From Leptolyngbya sp. SIO4C1 (GTDB lineage Bacteria > Cyanobacteriota > Cyanobacteriia > Phormidesmidales > Phormidesmidaceae), in NCBI GenBank assembly GCA_010671975.1, contig JAAHIA010000155.1, forward strand, positions 1-10,086: DNA of 10,086 nt, read 5' to 3'. Made by a program: the position numbers and the translations under genes. Of this stretch, positions 6,436 through 10,086 are shown in pieces. Position 1 is the first letter of the stretch. Every line of letters begins with the position of its first letter. The notes under the pieces were generated by a model, which worked only from the letters and a program-made list of their open reading frames with translations, was not told the origin of the DNA and searched no databases.

Positions 6436-6667
6436 AGCTTTAGATTTTTAATCGTGGGTACAGCTCATCTCGTCATTGGCCTGCAGCAGCGATTGACCCA
6501 ACCTATCTTCATAAGTTCTTCACAAACTCGACATAGCCTAGCCAGTACAGCTCGAAACATACGCTTTCAAATTAAAATCCACCCCTGTCTTTGAAATATC
6601 GAGCTTCGGGAACTATGCCTGAAGCAGCTTCACACAGGCTTCATACTGTCGTTTTCGGTAAGCTGCA
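6436..6667 (+). other. Intergenic region with a compound palindrome upstream of the 6668 gene
   Basis: Non-coding on both strands as far as I can see. The one conspicuous element is at 6617-6639, where GCCTG (6617-6621) and CAGGC (6635-6639) enclose the perfect odd palindrome TGAAGC-A-GCTTCA (6620-6632). It ends 28 bp before the ATG at 6668. Such nested symmetry could be an operator for a dimeric repressor or a hairpin in the 5' leader. I see no clear -35/-10 pair and no intrinsic terminator for the upstream gene. Confidence 0.35.
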
Positions 6668-7018
6668 ATGACTTCAAAAATCGTTAATCTAACAGAAAAG
6701 CTAGCACTGCGAGAAATCACAGATATTTTGGCAGACTGTCCTTCAGATCCTTATCAAGCTGCGTTTTCTATTCCCTACTTGAGACAGCTCTTGCTCGCTC
6801 GCGTACTCAGCCATGTTCGCAACCGCTATGTGGTGGTCCAAAATCCGGTCGAGGCGTTCAATGATGAAACATCGATTAGCTATCTGCTGGAAGAACAGCT
6901 GCACATCGACAATTTAATCCGCCTCTATATAGTTGATATTCTCAAGGCGTATCCTAACTGGCAGCATCGGTTTGGGGTGCGATCGCGCTCGGGGCAGCCC
7001 TCTTCCTGGCTGAGCTAA
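6668..7018 (+). CDS. Small conserved cyanobacterial protein, possibly distantly ComFB-like
   Basis: A 116-residue soluble protein. The pattern is a helix (IVNLTEKLALREITDILADC), then DPYQAAFSIPYLRQLLLARVL, SHVRNRYVVVQ, a variable loop, and LEEQLHIDNLIRLYIVDILKAYPNW. I recall similar short cyanobacterial proteins with 'HPYQxAFxxPxLRQxLxAxVL' cores. The helix followed by 'R-N-R-Y-V' resembles the L-P-P-x-Y end of ComFB-type domains, but the ComFB cysteines are missing, so the link is weak. Function unknown. The C-terminal residues (GVRSRSGQPSSWLS) are partly encoded by a HIP1 octamer (6979-6986). The Shine-Dalgarno is poor. The gene converges on priA with 45 bp between stops and no obvious terminator there. 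Confidence 0.68.
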   Translation: MTSKIVNLTEKLALREITDILADCPSDPYQAAFSIPYLRQLLLARVLSHVRNRYVVVQNPVEAFNDETSISYLLEEQLHIDNLIRLYIVDILKAYPNWQHRFGVRSRSGQPSSWLS

Positions 7019-7063
7019 CGCCTGTTCCTCTTCGCCCTCCTGGGCATCTAGTCCTGCAGCAGC

Positions 7064-9553
7064 CTAGGAAATATTGATGGGATCTACGTCAATCGTCAGG
7101 CTGACGTCAGCTGAGCAATGCTGGCGCAGGTCTGTCAGCACCGGCGGCGGTACCGCTGCCGGCAGCTTGAGTAGAATATGCCAGCGATAGCGCCGCGCCA
7201 CTCGCATAATCGGAGCCGGCGTTGGCCCTAGCAGCCAGGCTGGCTCGATTCGCTGGCAGAGCTGGTGTGCTAGCGTCTCAGCATTTTTTTCCACTGTGCT
7301 CATATCGGTGCCAGTCACTCGCAGCAGCACCAGCCGACCGTAGGGCGGATAGGTCAGGGCCCGGCGGTCTGATAGCTCTCGCTCTACAAAAGCGGCATAG
7401 TGATGCTGCTGCACTGCACCAATCACCGGGTGCTCAGGCGTGTAGGTTTGCAAAATCACGCGCCCGCGCTCTTCACCCCGACCGGCTCGGCCGGCTACCT
7501 GCGTCAGGGTTTGAAAGGCACGTTCGCTGGCGCGATAGTCAGCCATATAGAGCAGCCCATCGGCAGCTAGCACACCCACTAGCGTTACCTGCGGCAGGTC
7601 AATGCCTTTGGTCAGCATCTGCGTGCCCACCAGCAGATCTGCCTCACCCTGAGCAAAGCGACTGAGCAGCGCTCGATGTGCGCCTTTGGTGCGGGTCGTA
7701 TCACTATCGAAGCGAATGCAGCTCAGCTCTGGAAACTGCGTCGCCAGCTCGCTGACTACCCGCTGCGTGCCGCTGCCAAAGTTCTTTAAATAGGGAGAGC
7801 TGCAGTCTGGGCAGTGCGGCGGCTGCACCTGACCATAGCCGCAGTAGTGACAGCGTAGATAGGGAGCTGCGTTCTGATGCGGTCGATGATACGACAGCGA
7901 AACATCGCAGTTTGGACAGTCCACCACGTAGCCGCAGCTGCGACAGGAGACAAAGCTACTGTGCCCTCGCCGATGAATAAACAGCAGCCCCTGACCGCCG
8001 GCGGCTTTCATCTGAGCCAGCCCCTGCTGCAGCGACTGACTAAAAATTGACCGATTGCCTAGCTGCAGCTCCTGACGCATATCCACAATCTCAACCGGCG
8101 GCAGCGGTCTGGCATGAACTCGTTCAGGCAGGGAAAGGTAGAGAATTTTGGATTTTGCTAGTTGGTTGGTGTCTGCTATGGGCTGATCGGTCTCGCCCCC
8201 CATACCAGCGGCTACCCAGCTTTCTAGCGACGGGGTGGCGGAGCCTAAAATCAGCGGGCAGTCGGCTAGCTGAGCTCGCCATTCGGCTACGGTGCGGGCG
8301 TGGTAGCAAGGAGCAGGCTGATCTTGCTTGAAGCTGCCGTCATGTTCTTCATCTAAAATGATTAGGCCGAGCTGGGGCAGCGGGGCAAAGACGGCTGAGC
8401 GGGTGCCAATGACGACCTGCGGTGTGCCGCTGAGCATTTGCCGCCAGGTGTCGTAGCGCTCGCCGTCAGACAGGGCACTGTGATAGACGCAGACTTTTTC
8501 ACCAAAGCGGCTGCGAAAGCGATCGGTTAGCTGCGGCGTGAGCCCAATCTCAGGCACTAGCACTAGGATAGAGCGACCGGTCGCTAGGCGCGGTGCGATC
8601 GCTTGTAGATAGACTTCGGTTTTGCCAGAGCCGGTAACGCCGTGCAGCAAGACTTTGGTATAGCCGGTTAGCGCGCTCAGGGCAGAAAGTGCCGCTGCCT
8701 GGTCGGCGGTGAGGCGCTTGGGCTGGTCTGGGGCAGCGGTTGAGTGGCTGCTGACCCGCAGCAGTTCGCGCGGCTGAATGGTGAGATAGCCTTTGGCTGC
8801 TAGCTTTTTTAGCGTGGCGCTGGTTGTGCGCAGGCGCTGCAGCGCATCGCTGAGCCACAGGTCACCTCCCTGCCGCTGGAGGACGGTCAAAATTTCTCGC
8901 TGCCGCTGGGTCAGCTCGCTGGCGATCGCATCGGCAGTGGTTAGCGAAACTGCCTGGCGCAGCTGGGGCTGCGGTGGCTGCGGTGGCTGTAGATAGCTTT
9001 CGACCCAGCCTTGCTGCAAAAGCTGCTGCAGCGCTCGATAGGCACCGCGCTGCTGTCGCTGCAAGTAGTGCCAGGTATAGTCGCCGGCTGGTGACTGTTC
9101 TAAGGATTGCAACAGCTGCTGCGCTGCTGGACTCAAGCTGGCCCTGGCGCTGTCTGTCGGCGGGTTGGCGCGCAATCGAATGCGGCGCTGCGACTTGGCT
9201 AACAGTCCTGGCGGCAGCGCCGTTCGAATCACCTGTATCAGCGGGGTTTGATAGTAGCTCGCTACCTGCTCTAAAAGCTGCCAGTAGCGACTTGAAAAAA
9301 AGCCGCTGCTGATCACTGCGCTTAAAGGACGCACCTGCTCTGATGTCAGGGTCGAATCGAGCTGCTGCAGCGGCCGAATTGCGATCGCGCTGCGCTGCTG
9401 TCCGCCAAACGGCACGCTGACGATATCCCCCGCTTTTACCTGCAGCCCGTTTGCTACCCGGTAAACATACAGCCCTTGAATGCCAGGACAGTCAACCAGA
9501 ACTTCGATATAGTGACCAACGTTAGCTGTCACAGGTTGATCAATGAGCGACAT
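7064..9553 (-). CDS. priA: Primosomal replication-restart DNA helicase PriA (primosomal protein N')
   Basis: A superfamily 2 3'-5' DNA helicase that recognises stalled or repaired forks and reloads the replicative helicase. Positions below count from a TTG-initiated frame beginning at 9595 (843 residues). The N-terminal DNA-binding region reads VEVLVDCPGIQGL-like; then come Walker A GVTGSGKT (319-326), the DEEH box (415-418) with the PriA-type DGSFKQDQPAPCYHAR following, and GSATPSLES (451-459). Eight zinc-binding cysteines lie at 551, 554, 560, 563, 582, 585, 595 and 598, with GTQMLTKGIDLP (658-669) and QVAGRAGRG (699-707) after them. The C-terminal domain is complete. I prefer the ATG at 9551-9553 (829 residues, MSLIDQPVT), since the 14 residues before it look unlike the family; neither start has a clear ribosome site. 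A Pro/Gln linker (203-211) is encoded by tandem 9-bp repeats near 8968-8988. Family length is usually 730-850. Confidence 0.96.
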   Translation of the reverse strand: MSLIDQPVTANVGHYIEVLVDCPGIQGLYVYRVANGLQVKAGDIVSVPFGGQQRSAIAIRPLQQLDSTLTSEQVRPLSAVISSGFFSSRYWQLLEQVASYYQTPLIQVIRTALPPGLLAKSQRRIRLRANPPTDSARASLSPAAQQLLQSLEQSPAGDYTWHYLQRQQRGAYRALQQLLQQGWVESYLQPPQPPQPQLRQAVSLTTADAIASELTQRQREILTVLQRQGGDLWLSDALQRLRTTSATLKKLAAKGYLTIQPRELLRVSSHSTAAPDQPKRLTADQAAALSALSALTGYTKVLLHGVTGSGKTEVYLQAIAPRLATGRSILVLVPEIGLTPQLTDRFRSRFGEKVCVYHSALSDGERYDTWRQMLSGTPQVVIGTRSAVFAPLPQLGLIILDEEHDGSFKQDQPAPCYHARTVAEWRAQLADCPLILGSATPSLESWVAAGMGGETDQPIADTNQLAKSKILYLSLPERVHARPLPPVEIVDMRQELQLGNRSIFSQSLQQGLAQMKAAGGQGLLFIHRRGHSSFVSCRSCGYVVDCPNCDVSLSYHRPHQNAAPYLRCHYCGYGQVQPPHCPDCSSPYLKNFGSGTQRVVSELATQFPELSCIRFDSDTTRTKGAHRALLSRFAQGEADLLVGTQMLTKGIDLPQVTLVGVLAADGLLYMADYRASERAFQTLTQVAGRAGRGEERGRVILQTYTPEHPVIGAVQQHHYAAFVERELSDRRALTYPPYGRLVLLRVTGTDMSTVEKNAETLAHQLCQRIEPAWLLGPTPAPIMRVARRYRWHILLKLPAAVPPPVLTDLRQHCSADVSLTIDVDPINIS

Positions 9554-9578
9554 TAATTTAAGCGCACTTTGCTTCACT

Positions 9579-9622
9579 AAACAATTTTCAATCAATGGCC
9601 TCGATATTGTTTAATAACAATT
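9579..9622. repeat. Three inverted or direct copies of AACAAT/ATTGTT upstream of priA
   Basis: AAACAAT (9579-9585) is matched by its reverse complement ATTGTTT (9606-9612). The latter also forms a close palindrome ATTGTT-TAAT-AACAAT (9606-9621). This sits 26 to 69 bp before the preferred priA ATG, in promoter territory. It could be an operator, but AT-rich promoter DNA often yields such matches by chance. Confidence 0.3.
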
Positions 9623-9665
9623 CGCAAACATCGCTACCGTCCGGATATAAGGCATTCGCTGAGTG

Positions 9666-9695
9666 AAAAAAGAGCGGAAAAGCGGCTCTTTTTTT
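9666..9695. terminator. Bidirectional intrinsic terminator in the priA upstream region
   Basis: AAAAAAGAGC (9666-9675) and GCTCTTTTTT (9685-9694) form a perfect 10-bp stem with the nine-base loop at 9676-9684. The stem flanks give a T-run on the 3' side in either direction, so it should work on both strands. It stands 113 bp before the priA ATG and upstream of the divergent gene at 9963, where neither mRNA should end. It may insulate the two promoters, attenuate a long priA transcript, or end an unannotated small RNA. Confidence 0.75.
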
Positions 9696-9710
9696 GTAAG
9701 TTTCGTTACC

Positions 9711-9737
9711 TTGTTACGGTGAGGATACAAATACAAT
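9711..9737 (+). promoter_or_regulatory. Possible promoter for the structured leader and the 9963 gene
   Basis: TTGTTA (9711-9716) resembles a -35 box and TACAAT (9732-9737) a -10 box, but the spacer is only 15 bp. Start of transcription would be near 9744, giving a leader of about 220 nt that contains all the stems described at 9763-9946. GTTAC occurs three times around it (9705, 9713, 9743). Confidence 0.25.
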
Positions 9738-9762
9738 GAATCGTTACATAAATCAAAAAGCC

Positions 9763-9789
9763 TGAAGATTAAAGCACTTTAAGCCTTCA
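9763..9789 (+). promoter_or_regulatory. Hairpin at the front of the candidate leader RNA
   Basis: TGAAG (9763-9767) pairs with CTTCA (9785-9789), and TTAAAG (9769-9774) pairs with CTTTAA (9777-9782), with a one-by-two internal loop between them. The hairpin lies just before the large closing stem that begins at 9794. No T-run follows, so it is not a terminator. Confidence 0.4.
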
Positions 9790-9793
9790 ATAA

Positions 9794-9917
9794 AACGAAA
9801 TGAATGGCCCCTTAATATGAGGTTGCTATAGTGGACTCAGCAGTGGGAACTGCTTGGCTGTCTACGGGTTAAGAAAACGTAATAACCTGCTTAACAGTAT
9901 GACCGCCTCATTTCGTT
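9794..9917 (+). ncRNA. Candidate structured RNA or riboregulator, four-way-junction fold
   Basis: AACGAAATGA (9794-9803) and GGC (9806-9808) pair with the uninterrupted GCCTCATTTCGTT (9905-9917), a 13-bp closing stem with a two-base bulge. Inside it lie three hairpins. CCTTA/TGAGG spans 9810-9822. GTGGAC/GTCTAC (9831-9836, 9860-9865) is capped by AGCAGT-GGGA-ACTGCT (9839-9854). GTTAAG/CTTAAC spans 9868-9895 and has a competing pairing, GGTTA/TAACC (9867-9887). Two pairs are G-U only when read on the plus strand (9833-9863 and 9813-9819), which favours plus-strand transcription. No T-run follows the closing stem, so it is more likely a cis leader of the 9963 gene than a free small RNA. I do not recognise any known class (6S, tmRNA, RNase P, SRP, Yfr, TPP, cobalamin or glutamine-type motifs). 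The pairing is by eye, without a folding energy. Confidence 0.42.
9824..9832 (+). promoter_or_regulatory. Possible internal extended -10 promoter
   Basis: TGCTATAGT fits an extended -10 box (TG-N-TATAGT). No -35 match lies 16-18 bp upstream. If active, transcription would begin near 9839, inside the predicted structure, and the transcript would lack the 5' arm of the closing stem. Confidence 0.25.
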
Positions 9918-9948
9918 CCAATTTAAAGCTCCGCCCTTCGCTGGGCCG

Positions 9949-9954
9949 ATGAGG
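9949..9954 (+). promoter_or_regulatory. Shine-Dalgarno of the 9963 gene, complementary to 9906-9911
   Basis: ATGAGG contains GAGG eight bases before the ATG at 9963, good spacing. The six bases are exactly complementary to CCTCAT at 9906-9911, which belongs to the 3' arm of the 9794/9917 closing stem. A small hairpin GCCC-TTCGCT-GGGC (9933-9946) lies between the two. Confidence 0.5.
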
Positions 9955-9962
9955 ATTCAGCT

Positions 9963-10085
9963 ATGACATCGTCGCAGCAAGTTCAGCGCTCTTCTACATC
10001 CCAGATGAGTTCTAATAGCCAGCAGCCTGAGACCTCTACTGAGTGGGATAACCATGGTACCAGTCTGGCTGTTGAAGAGACTGAT
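9963..10085 (+). CDS. N-terminus of an unrecognised Ser/Gln/Thr-rich protein (partial)
   Basis: Forty-one codons are visible before the window ends. The frame begins MTSSQQVQRSSTSQ and ends near SLAVEETD. It is polar, rich in Ser, Gln and Thr, turning acidic at the end, so probably a disordered N-terminal tail before a domain outside the window. No signal peptide or membrane segment is seen yet. The ATG is supported by GAGG eight bases upstream and by the open frame. The long structured leader upstream suggests post-transcriptional control. The family cannot be named from this fragment. Confidence 0.7.
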   Translation, partial: MTSSQQVQRSSTSQMSSNSQQPETSTEWDNHGTSLAVEETD

Positions 10086-10086
10086 T

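Noticed and set aside
7222..7665. Plus-strand 147-codon frame inside priA
   Set aside because: It is a shadow of the well-conserved PriA frame. GC-rich genes routinely leave long open antisense frames, and its composition (Ala, Arg, Gln) is typical of that.
8968..8988. Tandem GGCTGCGGT repeats as a possible mobile or CRISPR-like repeat
   Set aside because: They lie in frame in priA and simply encode a Pro-Pro-Gln linker.
9554..9595. TTG start for PriA at 9595 adding 14 residues
   Set aside because: The extra residues (IENCLVKQSALKL) do not look like family sequence, no ribosome site is visible, and the ATG at 9553 is at hand. It remains possible.
1..10086. CRISPR array, tRNA, rRNA, integrase, transposase or toxin-antitoxin pair
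   Set aside because: No repeat-spacer pattern, cloverleaf with CCA-type end, rRNA-like sequence or matching protein motif was seen on either strand.

Overview
The window is chromosomal DNA from a cyanobacterium. The palindrome GCGATCGC (HIP1), which is hugely over-represented in most cyanobacterial genomes, occurs 13 times by my reading (712, 1087, 2572, 3107, 3460, 3639, 4104, 6145, 6357, 6979, 8595, 8922, 9381). Several proteins are also cyanobacterium-typical: a DUF4359 exported protein, a Uma2-family nuclease with a coiled-coil tail, and small conserved proteins of unknown function. The Leu/Gln/Ala-rich coding style suggests a filamentous or Leptolyngbya/Synechococcales-like lineage, but the species cannot be fixed from this stretch.

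Layout, left to right. The window opens with the 3' end of an AT-richer gene for a TPR-like helical protein (2-547, +), then a short spacer. On the minus strand lie an HdeD-like membrane protein (887-1450) and a small ORF coupled to it by an ATGA overlap (699-890). A TVP38/TMEM64 (VTT/DedA superfamily) membrane protein follows on the plus strand (1602-2291). A 138-bp MITE-like element with perfect 13-bp terminal inverted repeats (2313-2450) sits between it and a convergent Uma2-family nuclease gene (2454-3260, -). Next are an unrecognised 244-residue protein (3360-4094, +), an IscS/NifS-type cysteine desulfurase (4084-5244, -), a DUF4359 protein (5330-5722, -), a putative metal-dependent membrane hydrolase-like protein starting at TTG (5848-6435, +), a small conserved protein (6668-7018, +) and the replication-restart helicase PriA (7064-9553, -). 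The window ends in the first 41 codons of an unrecognised Ser/Gln-rich protein (9963 onward, +).

The genes do not form one pathway. Most are single-gene units on alternating strands; the only convincing operon-like pair is hdeD plus the small ORF. Housekeeping functions (PriA in replication restart, cysteine desulfurase in sulfur mobilisation for Fe-S clusters) are mixed with membrane proteins and unknowns. No tRNA, rRNA, CRISPR array, complete IS or prophage gene is visible.

The most interesting part is the 409-bp divergent region between priA and the last gene (9554-9962). It holds a textbook hairpin terminator in an unexpected place. Next to it is a long, densely base-paired leader: a 13-bp closing stem encloses three hairpins, and its 3' arm can alternatively pair with the Shine-Dalgarno of the downstream gene. 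I do not recognise it as a known riboswitch class, and it is the best candidate here for an undescribed regulatory RNA.
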